Below are positions 25,857-34,928 of a DNA stretch of 64,000 nucleotides, piece by piece (the first letter of the stretch is position 1; the number at the start of each line of letters is the position of its first letter). Where the stretch lies: contig OX638379.1 in the NCBI GenBank assembly GCA_951813605.1, forward strand, positions 816,471 to 880,470, in the 5' to 3' direction. The notes under the pieces were generated by a model, which was not told the origin of the DNA, made no database searches, and was given only the letters and a program-made list of their open reading frames with translations. The translations under genes and the position numbers were made by a program. Source of the stretch: an uncultured Bryobacterales bacterium. GTDB lineage: Bacteria > Acidobacteriota > Terriglobia > Bryobacterales > UBA6623.

Positions 25857-26057
25857 GTGAATGGCGGACACTGTGTATGGGCCACCAACCAAATCCGCGA
25901 GACCACTCTCGAGGCAGTACATCCCGTGCGGGACGCTCGCTTGTTTGTCCTGCGTCGGCACGGCCTCGACGACGACGGATTGACCCGCTTCCATCGAGGG
26001 CTTTTAGAGCAGTTCTCGTGCCCAGCAGGTTCGGTCAAATGGACAATCGTCAAGTAG
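25857..26057 (+). CDS. Possible small ORF or gene remnant upstream of the isomerase
   Basis: The frame is open from a TGA near 25818 and reads PARIIVVGDGVNGGHCVWATNQ before a Ser-poor, Leu/Arg-rich tail ending SVKWTIVK. A GTG at 25857 is the only likely start, giving 66 residues. Its stop lies 13 nt before the ATG of the Tat-leader isomerase, as expected for an upstream operon member or the 3' end of a degraded gene. I do not recognise a family. It may be a chance frame. Confidence 0.25.
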   Translation: MNGGHCVWATNQIRETTLEAVHPVRDARLFVLRRHGLDDDGLTRFHRGLLEQFSCPAGSVKWTIVK

Positions 26058-26070
26058 AGGGCATTCACGA

Positions 26071-26985
26071 ATGAACAGAAGAGAACTCCTGCGGTTGGGA
26101 GGCGGGGCCGTGCTAGCCGGCGGCGCTTGGCCTCGCATGTCTCCAGCGCAAACCGCCTACCCGCAACCGGGCCGACGTTTCGGCCCGGTGATCACGTTCG
26201 GCAAACACCTTCAGTGGCTCACCTTTGACGAAGTCGCCGCGTTTCTTGAAGAGAACGACCTCGACGGCATCGAGGCCACTGTCCGGAAGGGCGGCCAAGT
26301 CGAGCCCGAAAACGTCGAACGAGACCTGCCTCTGATGGTCGACTCTCTAAAGAAGAGGGGGCGCAAGGTCGTGATGATCACTACCGACATCAGCGACGCG
26401 GAGGATCTGACTGCCCAACGTGTGATTAAGACGGCGGAAGGCTTGGGCATCCGCTACTTCCGCATGGCTTACTACCGCTACGACTTGGAACGCCCCATCA
26501 TCCAGCAGTTGGAATCTCATCGGGAGACCGTGCTCCGCTTGAGTGAGTATCTCGACGACTTTCAGATCATGGGCGTGTACCAGAACCATGCGGGAAGGAA
26601 CCTCGTCGGCGCATCTGTCTGGGATCTATATCGCTTGCTGGAAGGCGTTCCTGAAGAGCGAGTCTCAGCGGTCTTCGACGTTCGTCACGCCACGGTCGAA
26701 GCCGGGTTGGCCTGGCCCTTGCTTTGGCGGCTGATGCGCGACCGCACTCGGGTCGTGTACGTGAAGGACTTTCGATGGGAAGGGCGGAAAGCGGTCAACG
26801 TCCCGTTGGGAACCGGCCAGGTCGATCCCGCTCTTCTGGAAATGGTGCGAGCCGAGGTAGCTCCCGGAACACCGATCTGTCTCCACATGGAATATGTCGA
26901 CCATCGCGATCCTGAGCAGCAGGCGGAGAACATGAGGGCTATCGTCCGTGATCGACAGACGCTCCGGCAAATGACGGGCGTTTGA
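26071..26985 (+). CDS. Sugar phosphate isomerase/epimerase-like protein, Tat-exported
   Basis: This 304-residue xylose-isomerase-like TIM-barrel (AP_endonuc_2) protein has a twin-arginine leader (MNRRELLRLGGGAVLAGGAW) and a GAGG 9-10 nt before the ATG. Barrel blocks: NDLDGIEATVRKGGQVEPE (first Glu), GIRYFRMAYYRYD, MGVYQNHAGRN, VSAVFDVRHATVE (Asp/His), VVYVKDFRW and ICLHMEYVDHRDP (late Glu). The family comprises isomerases and epimerases of hexoses, inositols or hydroxypyruvate. Export by Tat implies that it folds with metal in the cytoplasm and then acts on free sugars in the periplasm. An Nramp-like transporter follows about 100 nt downstream. Confidence 0.86.
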   Translation: MNRRELLRLGGGAVLAGGAWPRMSPAQTAYPQPGRRFGPVITFGKHLQWLTFDEVAAFLEENDLDGIEATVRKGGQVEPENVERDLPLMVDSLKKRGRKVVMITTDISDAEDLTAQRVIKTAEGLGIRYFRMAYYRYDLERPIIQQLESHRETVLRLSEYLDDFQIMGVYQNHAGRNLVGASVWDLYRLLEGVPEERVSAVFDVRHATVEAGLAWPLLWRLMRDRTRVVYVKDFRWEGRKAVNVPLGTGQVDPALLEMVRAEVAPGTPICLHMEYVDHRDPEQQAENMRAIVRDRQTLRQMTGV

Positions 26986-27085
26986 TCCGGAATGCCGGCA
27001 AGCCAGGCGGGGCGTATCGGTCACGCCCTAATGCAGAGCCCCGATTGCCTGGACCACGGCAGTGAGTTCGATTGGGTCGGGTTGG

Positions 27086-28420
27086 ATGCTGCGCATGGAT
27101 GAGCGTCCCGGAATACGCGAGCCACCGCAATCCGTTTTCGACTCCCTTAAGAGCATCGGGCCGTCGCTAATTCTCACTGCCAACATCGTTGGCTCCGGGG
27201 AATTGATCATGACGACGGCCTTGGGTGCTTCGGCGGGCTTTGTCGCCCTGTGGGTGATTCTTGTCAGTTGCGCTGTCAAGGTTGTCGTGCAGCTTGAGTT
27301 TGGCAAGCATGCCATCGCTACGGGCGAGACGACTCTGCTCGCCTTCAACCGCCTCCCTGGGCCGAGATGGGGCACCGCATCCTGGTCCTTGACCGTCTGG
27401 CTGGCGGTGAAGCTGATCCAGCTCGTCCAATACGGCGGGATCGTTGGCGCGGTGGCTCTTGCCCTGAATCTCGCCTTCCCGTGGGCGAGTCCCAGCAGCT
27501 GGGCCTGGATCTGTGCACTGACCGCGTCGCTTCTGGTTTGGCGGGGCCGGTATCGTTTCATCGAGCGCACAGCGGTGGCGCTTACAGCTACCTTCTCGCT
27601 CGTCACACTGGCTTGCGCGACATTGTTGCAGTGGACGCCGTATCGGGTCAGCTGGTCAATGCTGGCCGAAGGCTTGGCGTTCGATCTGCCCGCTTCCGCG
27701 GTTGGAGTCGCATTGGCAGCATTCGGCCTAACGGGTGTAAGCGCCGACGAAATCATCTCCTATCCGTACTGGTGCCTCGAGAAGGGCTACGCAGCCCACA
27801 CCGGGCCGCGGGACGGGTCCGACGAGTGGACGAAGCGAGCGCGCGGCTGGATCCGCGTCATGTACTTCGACGCGATCGCTTCAATGGTTATCTATACGGC
27901 CACGACAGCGGCGTTCTACCTGCTCGGAGCGGCAGTGCTTCACACGCGCGGCGAGGTGCCGCAGGGTTCACAGATCATCGCGGCTTTGTCGGGAATCTAC
28001 ACCCAGACACTTGGTCCCGGCGCAATGGGGTTGTTTCTGACGGGCGCCGTGAGCGCTCTGTTTTCGACACTATTCGTGGCCTGCGCGTCGAGCACGCGCA
28101 TGTTCACAGACGCCTTCTCTCAATTCGGCTGTCTCAATTACGAAGATGATCCAACAAGGCAGCGCTGGTTCGCTGTCCTAGCGTGGGCTCTGCCGGCGAC
28201 TTGGACGACGTTGTTCCTCTACGTCCGTGCCCCTCTAATTATGGTCGCGGCCGGGGGAGTCGCACTAGCTGTCCTGCTGTTGGTGGTGGTCTTCGCTGCA
28301 CATCACTTCCGTTATCGCCGCCTGCCCGCTACACTGCGCCCGACGAAGGTCTACGACGTATTACTCTGGGCCAGCATTCTGGCGATCGCCGGACTCGGGC
28401 TCAAGGCCTTGGTTGCCTAG
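27086..28420 (+). CDS. Divergent Nramp-family membrane transporter
   Basis: This polytopic inner-membrane protein of about 444 residues has 11-12 hydrophobic segments, similar in length to MntH. I chose the ATG at 27086; a GTG at 27062 and an ATG at 27095 are alternatives, and none has a good SD. The overall arrangement and segments such as GPSLILTANIVGSGELIMTT are Nramp-like. However, the helix-1 metal motif DPGN is replaced by NIVGSGEL, and the helix-6 MPH motif by GVSADEIISYPYW. Canonical Mn/Fe coordination is therefore lost, and the substrate may be another cation or something else. It follows the Tat-leader isomerase on the same strand. Confidence 0.8.
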   Translation: MLRMDERPGIREPPQSVFDSLKSIGPSLILTANIVGSGELIMTTALGASAGFVALWVILVSCAVKVVVQLEFGKHAIATGETTLLAFNRLPGPRWGTASWSLTVWLAVKLIQLVQYGGIVGAVALALNLAFPWASPSSWAWICALTASLLVWRGRYRFIERTAVALTATFSLVTLACATLLQWTPYRVSWSMLAEGLAFDLPASAVGVALAAFGLTGVSADEIISYPYWCLEKGYAAHTGPRDGSDEWTKRARGWIRVMYFDAIASMVIYTATTAAFYLLGAAVLHTRGEVPQGSQIIAALSGIYTQTLGPGAMGLFLTGAVSALFSTLFVACASSTRMFTDAFSQFGCLNYEDDPTRQRWFAVLAWALPATWTTLFLYVRAPLIMVAAGGVALAVLLLVVVFAAHHFRYRRLPATLRPTKVYDVLLWASILAIAGLGLKALVA

Positions 28421-28465
28421 CTTCGGAACGACCCAACGTTCCAAGATGACTCCTCGGCGATCCAG

Positions 28466-28715
28466 TTAGCGGTCGCCGGGAGGTGGCTGCCCAGTGGGCT
28501 CATTCATGCCGTACGCCAGGTTGGCCGAGGGAATGTTCGCATCGACTTGCTGCAGCTCCGCATCGAGCCGCTGCTCCAGGCCTTCGCTCGCGCCCAGGTT
28601 TAATCTCGTCAGGTTGTAGCGCTCATCGGGGTTGTTGACCGAGAGATAGAATTTCGCGGCTCCGTCTTCGCGCCAGTTGATCAACTTCCATTCACCGGGA
28701 CTGATTGCGGCGCTT
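28466..28715 (-). pseudogene. Sulfatase C-terminal remnant
   Basis: The frame reads AISPGEWKLINWREDGAAKF, then YLSVNNPDERYNLTRLN, then LEQRLDAELQQVDANIPSAN. This matches the final strand-helix region of sulfatases, where the enzyme ends with a GRWKLI...LYDLENDPGE-type block. Everything upstream, including the CxPxR site, is missing. The upstream continuation (to 28909) is not sulfatase-like. It is a 3' fragment left by deletion. Confidence 0.65.
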
Positions 28716-29099
28716 GGAGCACTGCTATCGATTTGGCAGGCGCCAATCATTCTTGGAGCAATCCGCTCCGCGGCATTGGAGTCGCGGCGACAAGGGCAGG
28801 CGTCTTTTGCAGCGAGATCGATCCATTCGGTCCGAACCTCGAACGTCTGCGCCTTGTCGGGGAGCCCCTCCTGCGGAAACATGGACCTGCAGCTCGTAGC
28901 GCAATCCATCCCCGTTATCGGAACACTGTTCAGCTAACTCGAGGCCGGTCTCTTTGGCTGCGGGCCGCAGATCATTCTCCGTCCGCATTCAGCAGATCAG
29001 GCTGACCACCTCGAAGGATCCGTCTCTACGCCCTGCAAGTAGCTACAATCGGGATGATTTTCGGGGGCTCGATCGGCTGCCAGAAGGATAGGAGGGCTC
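28716..29099. other. Intergenic stretch before the amidohydrolase
   Basis: No gene is supported. The end holds the strong ribosome binding site of the amidohydrolase (AGGAGGG at 29090-29095, 4 nt before the ATG). Confidence 0.35.
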
Positions 29100-30353
29100 A
29101 TGAGACGTTCCGGACTAATCGCCGCATTATTGCTTGCCAGCGGCGTCGCGGCACAGGGCCAGACATACGACTTGCTGCTCAAGGGCGGGCACGTCATCGA
29201 CCCCAGGAACAACGTGGACGATTTGCGAGATGTCGCGATTCGAGGAGACCGTATCGCAGCTGTTCAGCCTGAGATCGCGGCGGACGAAGCCATGAAGGTG
29301 ATCGATGTCTCGGGGCTGTACGTCACTCCCGGCCTAGTGGATATCCATACTCATTTCTACGTTTTCCCCGCGCCAGGCACGGTCTACGGTGGCAGCTCGA
29401 GCGTCCATCCTGACACGACCTGCCCGAGAACCTGCGTGACAACCGGGGTCGACGTGGGTACGGTAGGCTGGCGAGCATTTCCCGATTTCCGCCGCCGCAT
29501 AATCGACACTTCCAAGAAGACCCGTGTGCTCGCGATGCTCAACATTGTCGGCATGGGCATGGTCAATTATGACGTCGAGCAGAATCCCGTCGATATGGAG
29601 CCCGATAAGACCGCCGAGATGGCGAGAGCCCATGCGGACGTAGTTGTGGGAATCAAGTCGGCGCACTGGCGGCAGCCCGACTTTGTGTCTGTCGAGCGAG
29701 CTGTCGAAGCGGGCGAGCTTGCCGACATTCCAGTCATGGTCGACTTCGGGTTCTTCCTCTCGGAGCGACCGTACCAGACGATGGTGCTCGACAAGCTGAG
29801 GCGAGGCGACATGAGCACGCATTTCTTCCGTTGGCCCGCGCCATTGATGGACGAGAACGAAAAGAAGCTCGCCTACTTGGAACTAGCCCGGACGCGCGGC
29901 GTGAAATTCGACGTCGGCCACGGCGCGGGAAGCTTCCATTTCCGCCAAGCCGAGCCACTCGTCAAGCAGGGCTTCTGGCCGGACTCCATCTCGACCGACC
30001 TGCATATCAATTCGCACAACGGAGCGATGATCGACATGGTCACCGTCATGTCGAAGTTCTATGTAATGGGCGTGCCACTAGCCGAAGTGGTGCGCCAATC
30101 GACGACCAACCCGGCGACGCAGATCAAACGTCCCGAATTAGGCCAGATCGCGGTCGGTGCGGAGGCTGATGTTGCCGTGTTACGCGTGGACCGGGGAGCA
30201 TTCGGCTACGTTGACGTGAAAGGAGGACGCATCACCGGCGACCGGCGCATTGGTTGCGAAATGACATTGCGGGCGGGAAGCATTGTCTTTGACTACAACG
30301 GTCGTGCGGGCACCGGATGGCGCGTGGCTGATATCGACTATCCCACGCAGTAA
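29100..30353 (+). CDS. Amidohydrolase/deacetylase-family metallohydrolase, secreted
   Basis: This 417-residue cyclic amidohydrolase has a Sec leader (MRRSGLIAALLLASGVAAQGQ) and a strong SD (AGGAGGG, 4 nt before the ATG). Family blocks: YDLLLKGGHVIDPRN, GDRIAAV, YVTPGLVDIHTHFY (first metal His pair), VVGIKSAHW (candidate carboxylated Lys), DVGHGAGSFHF (His), SISTDLHINSHNG (late Asp), then TTNPATQIKRPELGQIAVGAEADVAVL. Relatives hydrolyse N-acyl amino acids or lactone/amide rings; the substrate here is unknown. It is flanked by relics of a sulfatase and a TonB receptor. Confidence 0.88.
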   Translation: MRRSGLIAALLLASGVAAQGQTYDLLLKGGHVIDPRNNVDDLRDVAIRGDRIAAVQPEIAADEAMKVIDVSGLYVTPGLVDIHTHFYVFPAPGTVYGGSSSVHPDTTCPRTCVTTGVDVGTVGWRAFPDFRRRIIDTSKKTRVLAMLNIVGMGMVNYDVEQNPVDMEPDKTAEMARAHADVVVGIKSAHWRQPDFVSVERAVEAGELADIPVMVDFGFFLSERPYQTMVLDKLRRGDMSTHFFRWPAPLMDENEKKLAYLELARTRGVKFDVGHGAGSFHFRQAEPLVKQGFWPDSISTDLHINSHNGAMIDMVTVMSKFYVMGVPLAEVVRQSTTNPATQIKRPELGQIAVGAEADVAVLRVDRGAFGYVDVKGGRITGDRRIGCEMTLRAGSIVFDYNGRAGTGWRVADIDYPTQ

Positions 30354-30744
30354 GACGAGAGGACGCAAGCGATCGGGACCCGTCAGCCTTGGGTTCGGTG
30401 CTCTCGAAGGGCGTGCAGCGCGGTCCGGAGGCACATCTGCTAATGCAGCCGCGCTGATTATCTCGGCCAGTCTTGTCTACAGAACTACCGGCCGCAAGAT
30501 GTTTGGCGCGTTGATCCGAATTTGGCTGCAAGTGACAGGGCAGGTTCCCGAACGTGATGCCGTAGGCGCCACGGAAGCCACCCTGGCGGGCACCGACGCT
30601 GCAGGCAAAGCCGAAGGGCGGCGCAAAGTTGTTGGAGGCGCAATTGTTCGGCGGCGTCTCGAACTCGTTCGTCTCGATAAGCGAAGGCCGCCCCAAGAAA
30701 CAACGCGGTCGTATGTATCTTGCGGCTCCGCCTCAGGGCTCCAG
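30354..30744. other. Gene-poor stretch containing a receptor relic
   Basis: Convergent gap between the amidohydrolase and the large esterase. Apart from the TonB-receptor relic at 30520-30651 I see nothing supported. Confidence 0.4.
30520..30651 (-). pseudogene. TonB-dependent receptor relic
   Basis: A short frame reads NNFAPPFGFACSVGARQGGF and then RGAYGITFGNL. This is closely similar in pattern to the mid-barrel block of the Oar-like receptors here (NNLAPRLGFAYRLRG...GAYGLHYGE at 22675-25473). The preceding residues (RPSLIETNEFETPP) also fit. The rest of the roughly 1,000-residue receptor is missing. It is a small fossil of a former receptor gene. Confidence 0.6.
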
Positions 30745-32661
30745 TCAGGGCCCAACCATCTCCACAGGCCGCGGGTCCACGAGCGCCCGGATGTCCTCTA
30801 GCTCAAACGCCTCCAGCAATCCGAAGCAATATAGCTCTGGCGCCTGCCGTGCGTCCAGGTCGTGCTCGATGATCTCGGCCAAGCTGCCGAACGATTCCTC
30901 CAGCCGCACGCCCGAGATTGCATCCGTCTCCAGTGCCGCGGCGATGAGCGCCGACAGACTGGTCCGTGGCCCCACCGCGTGGACCTCGACGGCGTGACCG
31001 TGACGCTCTTCGGCCCAGCGCGCCGCTGCAGCGATCTGCCCGGCTTGGATTCCCAAGGGGCGTTCTCCCAGCGCGGCGATTAACAGGCTCCAGAGCCAAT
31101 CCTTGGTCTCGATATGCGATTCCCCGAAATAGAACGGATCCAGCGCGATCACTCGGCGGCCCTGCCTCAGGCGAGCCCGCGCTTCCCCGGCGGCGCTGCG
31201 CCGTCCGCCGTCCGCCACCAGGATTACTGTGCCGCCCGCCGCGTCCGGCTCGATCTCCACGGCCGGGACCGTCCAGTCGTTGTCCATGCGCAACCGCCAG
31301 CGGGTCGCCTTGATTCTGCCGTCTGGGGACGCCCCAGCCACCTTCGCTTGAACGTCGTAGCGCGGTGCCTTAGTCACGGCTCTCAGTCCCGCCCGGGTTC
31401 CGCCCTTCCGTCTGGGAGCAGCCTTCGCCAGCGCCAGCGCTAGCTTGTGGAAGTCAAGATTCCCGTCCGGGAGCGGAACCTGAAGATCCAGCGCGGTCTT
31501 CAACTCGGCTTCCACGTCAATCTCTCTAACCGAAAACTCATCGTTCCCGCTGAAGAAGAAGTCCCCCAGCATCCGGTAGAACGCCTCGCGATTATCTCGG
31601 GCGTAGTTATGGCCCGGATCTTGATTGACGTGGTACCGCAACCCGTCCGGTCGGTCGTACAGTTCGAAGATCGGTCGCGCCGCCTGAATGAGCGGGCCCA
31701 AGGCGTATTCCGCTCGGAAGCAGCAGGTATCGTGTGCGTTATTCGTCAGGAGCGTCGGCCGCGGAGCGCGCATCGCGGTCAGGTGCGTATAGTCCGCGAC
31801 TGTCGCCAGATCGCTTGGTGTCTGCTCGGAATCGCCTAAGTCAGGCGAAGGGAACTGCGCGCGCGTCACAAAGCTCGAATACCCTGCAACGGGATTCGCC
31901 ATGGCAACCCTCGTGTCAAGCGAGCTGATGAAGATCGTCTGCCATCCTCCGCCTGAAAGGCCCGTTACCGCGACCCGTTCGGGGTCGGCGTTCGGATGTT
32001 CGAGCATGAGGTCGATAGCCCGGCTCTGAGCTAGGTAGTGCAGCGCAATGCCGCTTGTCCCAAGCAGATCGAGCTGATTGATCTTGGAGTGACTGAATCC
32101 CGGAGTGTTCAGCTGCCCCATCCCCACCCACTCCAGGTTCAACGCCAGAAGTCCGCGCTTCGCCTGATTGATGCAACGGATCTGCTTGTAGTCCGCCGCC
32201 TTACCGATTTCCCGGTCGTGGCCGTTGACGTTGATCACTACGGGGGTCTTCCCGTCGAGGCTCTCCGGCTCGTAGAGCAGCGCCGGAATCCAAAGCCCGG
32301 GGATTGCCTCGTACCGCAGCTTCTTGATTCGATAGCCGGGGCCGCCTGGAATGGATTCGAGCCACTCCACGCGGGTCCGTGCATCACGCCATGCCCTCGC
32401 TTCACCGCGGAAGACCACCTCGTCAAGCACCCGTCTGCGCGTCTCGGCTGCAATTTCTTCCCACTCGTTCCGAGAGGACGGAATCCGAACCGCCGGCACA
32501 AGGGAAGATGTAAAGACCTTCGCCTCAATCTCCGGCTGGTTCCGCGCGAGAATCGGCTCCGCAAGGATCTTGTAAAGCCCCAGTTCTTGCGGCCATGCTC
32601 CAGGGGCCGCCACGAGCGAGACACAAGCAACGAGCCAGCTCAAGCCGTAGGACGTCGACAT
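30745..32661 (-). CDS. Large secreted alpha/beta hydrolase (acetylxylan-esterase-like)
   Basis: This 638-residue exported protein has two alpha/beta-hydrolase-like halves. The start at 32661 is set by AGGAGG at 32671-32676, 9 nt upstream, followed by a leader (MSTSYGLSWLVACVSLVAAPGAWPQ). The first half (about 100-400) has PVVINVNGHDRE, LNLEWVGMGQLN, and GLSGGGW with the nucleophile Ser236. The acid and His lie later in TLLTNNAHDTCC and QDPGHNYAR. The second half (about 440-638) keeps the fold pattern (TVILVADGGRRS, VIALDPFYFGES) but lacks a GxSxG, so it is probably non-catalytic. Relatives are acetylxylan esterases and glucuronoyl-type esterases, so removal of acyl groups from polysaccharides is plausible. 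The frame is also open upstream through an unrelated NHL relic. Confidence 0.85.
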   Translation of the reverse strand: MSTSYGLSWLVACVSLVAAPGAWPQELGLYKILAEPILARNQPEIEAKVFTSSLVPAVRIPSSRNEWEEIAAETRRRVLDEVVFRGEARAWRDARTRVEWLESIPGGPGYRIKKLRYEAIPGLWIPALLYEPESLDGKTPVVINVNGHDREIGKAADYKQIRCINQAKRGLLALNLEWVGMGQLNTPGFSHSKINQLDLLGTSGIALHYLAQSRAIDLMLEHPNADPERVAVTGLSGGGWQTIFISSLDTRVAMANPVAGYSSFVTRAQFPSPDLGDSEQTPSDLATVADYTHLTAMRAPRPTLLTNNAHDTCCFRAEYALGPLIQAARPIFELYDRPDGLRYHVNQDPGHNYARDNREAFYRMLGDFFFSGNDEFSVREIDVEAELKTALDLQVPLPDGNLDFHKLALALAKAAPRRKGGTRAGLRAVTKAPRYDVQAKVAGASPDGRIKATRWRLRMDNDWTVPAVEIEPDAAGGTVILVADGGRRSAAGEARARLRQGRRVIALDPFYFGESHIETKDWLWSLLIAALGERPLGIQAGQIAAAARWAEERHGHAVEVHAVGPRTSLSALIAAALETDAISGVRLEESFGSLAEIIEHDLDARQAPELYCFGLLEAFELEDIRALVDPRPVEMVGP

Positions 32662-32670
32662 TGCTAATAG

Positions 32671-32676
32671 CCTCCT
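32671..32676 (-). promoter_or_regulatory. Ribosome binding site deciding the esterase start
   Basis: AGGAGG on the minus strand, 9 nt before the ATG at 32661. It argues against the longer frame that reads in from an NHL-like relic. Confidence 0.65.
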
Positions 32677-32695
32677 CGACAATTCGTATGTCTGC

Positions 32696-32835
32696 GTGAG
32701 CTTCATCACGCGCCGGTTCCCGATCTGGACGACATACACGTTATCACGCGGACCGACCGAGATGTGTTCCATGAAGTCGAGTTGCACCGCAGTCTCGCCG
32801 TCGGTCCGAGTCCGATCCTTGAGCCCCCGGCAAGC
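32696..32835 (-). pseudogene. NHL-repeat protein 3'-terminal remnant
   Basis: In frame with the esterase but upstream of its true start, the DNA reads MEHISVGPRDNVYVVQIGNR then RVMKL. This is the consensus of a single NHL beta-propeller blade (ISVGPDGNVYVAD.GNRRVQKL). An in-frame TGA lies at about 32836-32838. It looks like the last blade of a deleted NHL-repeat gene whose stop has been lost by fusion into the esterase leader region. Confidence 0.5.
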
Positions 32836-33068
32836 TCATTCTGAACCCTCAGTATCTTCGCTTTCCCAATAGCATCGCTGAAGCACGATATCGGCGATCC
32901 CGCCTGTGCGGAAGGCGATTCATCTTGCTGGCACGGCCGGGACCACTGAGCGACGCCCCAAGGCGGCTTAGAGGCGCATTAAGGGAATAGGATCGCCGGG
33001 TCGACCGACCAAACTCGAACCGCATCGTCTTGGCTAGTGCTCTTGCCAGCGGCTAAAGTACGAATCAG
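32836..33068. other. Divergent promoter region
   Basis: This lies between the esterase/NHL relic (minus) and the CRTAC1 gene (plus). No convincing -35/-10 pair or hairpin is seen. Confidence 0.3.
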
Positions 33069-34928
33069 ATGTTCGGCCAGTGTCTAAACTCAGACCTCCT
33101 GGCCGTGGCGCGGTTCGACATGTACGCAGGCCTGGTCCGAACCAGACAAGGGTTTCAGGCCGGCCTTCCGAGCACGGTCGCGGGCGCTGCGCTTTCCATT
33201 GCGGCCATAGCCGGGTTCCCTTCCACTGTTGCTGCGCAGGGCATGGCCGGAGGCGGCCGTACCGCTGCGCTGCCAGGTTTCCGGTTCGAAGGGGCTCTGC
33301 CGGTAATTCAATACCATGACGTTGCCAACGATGCAGGCCTCTCATTCCGGCATGTTGCAGCAGATCCCGTCCACAAGCAATACATCATCGAGACGACTGG
33401 CAGCGGCGTCGCACTTATCGACTTTGACCAAGACGCCCTGCTCGACATATTTCTCGTCAACGGCAGTCGCTGGGAGGCGGACTCTTCCAAACCTCTCTCA
33501 TCCAACCGACTCTTTCGCAACCTAGGGGGCCTCAAATTTGAGGACGTCACCGAATCCGCAGGCTTGATCCGCAGCGGCTGGGGACAAGGTGCATGCGTTG
33601 GCGACTACGACAACGACGGCAAGCCCGATTTGTTCGTTACCGCCTACGGTGCCAACGTTCTCTACCGCAACCGGGGAGACGGATCGTTTGAGGACGTCAG
33701 CGAGAGGGCCCGCCTCGCGACCGATGATAGGCGCTGGAGCACCGGCTGCGCCTTCCTCGACTACGACCGTGACGGTTTGTTGGATCTCGCGCTGGCCAAC
33801 TACATTGAGTTCGACCGCGCCACGGTCCCCAAACCCGGGGAGAACGAACTATGCGTGCATCTCGGGCGGCCTGTCGTTTGCGGGCCGCGCGGACTGCCCG
33901 GCGGCCGGAATGCGCTCTATCGTCAGCTCCCGTCAAGGAGGTTCGTCGATGTTTCCAGCCAAAGCGGGTTCGACCAGCCGAGCGGCTACTACTGTTTCTC
34001 CGTCTTGACGGTAGACTTCGACGAGGACGGCTGGACCGACGTGTACATCGCTTGCGACTCCACTCCGAGCATCCTTTTCCGAAACAACCACGACGGAACG
34101 TTCTCGGACGAAGGTCTCCTGTCCGGTACCGCGCTCAACGCTGATGGCCGGGAGCAAGGGGGCATGGGTGCGGATGCCGGCGACTTCGACGGGGACGGCC
34201 GCATGGACCTTGTGAAGACCAATTTCGCCGACGACATCCCCTCGCTCTATCGCAATGAAGGCGACGGGCTGTTCGCCGATCTGACCATCCCGGCGGGCCT
34301 AGGGGTCAACACGCATTTCGTGGGCTGGGGAGTGGCTTTCTTGGATGTCGATCACGACGGGCGTCAAGACCTGTTCATGGTGAACGGGCATGTTTACCCT
34401 GAAGTGGACAAAGTCGGCGGAAAGAGCCGGTTTCGGCAGACAAAGAATGTCTACTGGAACACCGGCCAGGGGGGATTCGTCGACGTTTCCGAACAGTCGG
34501 GCCCCGGCGTCAACGCGCCGGAGTCGGCGCGCGGAGCGGCTTTTGGGGACCTGGACAATGACGGAGACATCGAAGTCGTGGTCAACAACCTTGATGCGTC
34601 TCCCAGCTTGCTCGTCAATCGCGCCCGGAAGGCCCGCTGGCTTCAAGTGAGGCTGCGTGGAGTTGAATCGAACAGGGACGGCCTGGGATCCGTCGTTCGA
34701 CTGCGCGCGGGAGAGCTCAGCTTGGTACGGGAAGCTCGAAGCGGCGGCAGCTTCCTGTCGAGCAACGACCAACGCCTGCACTTCGGGCTCGGCAACAACG
34801 AACGCGTGAATCAAGTCGAAGTACGCTGGCCCACCGGAAAAACGGAGGTTTACGGCTCGACGCGTGCTGATCGGCAGATCACGCTGGTGGAAGGTCAGGG
34901 TTCTCCCGTCTCGGAGGACGAGCATTGA
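33069..34928 (+). CDS. CRTAC1-family protein (FG-GAP/VCBS propeller + ASPIC/UnbV)
   Basis: This exported 619-residue protein has many calcium-binding FG-GAP repeats: IDFDQDALLDIFLVNG, GDYDNDGKPDLFVTAYG, LDYDRDGLLDLALANY, VDFDEDGWTDVYIACD, GDFDGDGRMDLVKTNF, LDVDHDGRQDLFMVNG and GDLDNDGDIEVVVNNLD. Seven such DxDxDG-type loops suggest a seven-bladed beta propeller. The C-terminus is the ASPIC/UnbV domain (NRDGLGSVVRLRAG, SFLSSNDQRLHFGLG, QVEVRWPTGKTE). The leader is best from Met18 at 33120 (PSTVAGAALSIAAIAG); either start is possible and neither has an SD. The stop overlaps the start of the next gene by TTGA. The role is probably cell-surface adhesion or sugar recognition; that is inference. 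Confidence 0.88.
   Translation: MFGQCLNSDLLAVARFDMYAGLVRTRQGFQAGLPSTVAGAALSIAAIAGFPSTVAAQGMAGGGRTAALPGFRFEGALPVIQYHDVANDAGLSFRHVAADPVHKQYIIETTGSGVALIDFDQDALLDIFLVNGSRWEADSSKPLSSNRLFRNLGGLKFEDVTESAGLIRSGWGQGACVGDYDNDGKPDLFVTAYGANVLYRNRGDGSFEDVSERARLATDDRRWSTGCAFLDYDRDGLLDLALANYIEFDRATVPKPGENELCVHLGRPVVCGPRGLPGGRNALYRQLPSRRFVDVSSQSGFDQPSGYYCFSVLTVDFDEDGWTDVYIACDSTPSILFRNNHDGTFSDEGLLSGTALNADGREQGGMGADAGDFDGDGRMDLVKTNFADDIPSLYRNEGDGLFADLTIPAGLGVNTHFVGWGVAFLDVDHDGRQDLFMVNGHVYPEVDKVGGKSRFRQTKNVYWNTGQGGFVDVSEQSGPGVNAPESARGAAFGDLDNDGDIEVVVNNLDASPSLLVNRARKARWLQVRLRGVESNRDGLGSVVRLRAGELSLVREARSGGSFLSSNDQRLHFGLGNNERVNQVEVRWPTGKTEVYGSTRADRQITLVEGQGSPVSEDEH

Noticed and set aside
30283-30801. 172-codon plus-strand frame
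   Set aside because: Antisense to the receptor relic and the esterase 3' end; no support.
32696-32787. NHL blade as the true N-terminus of the esterase
   Set aside because: A strong AGGAGG 9 nt before the internal ATG and a leader right after it show that the blade is upstream relic sequence.
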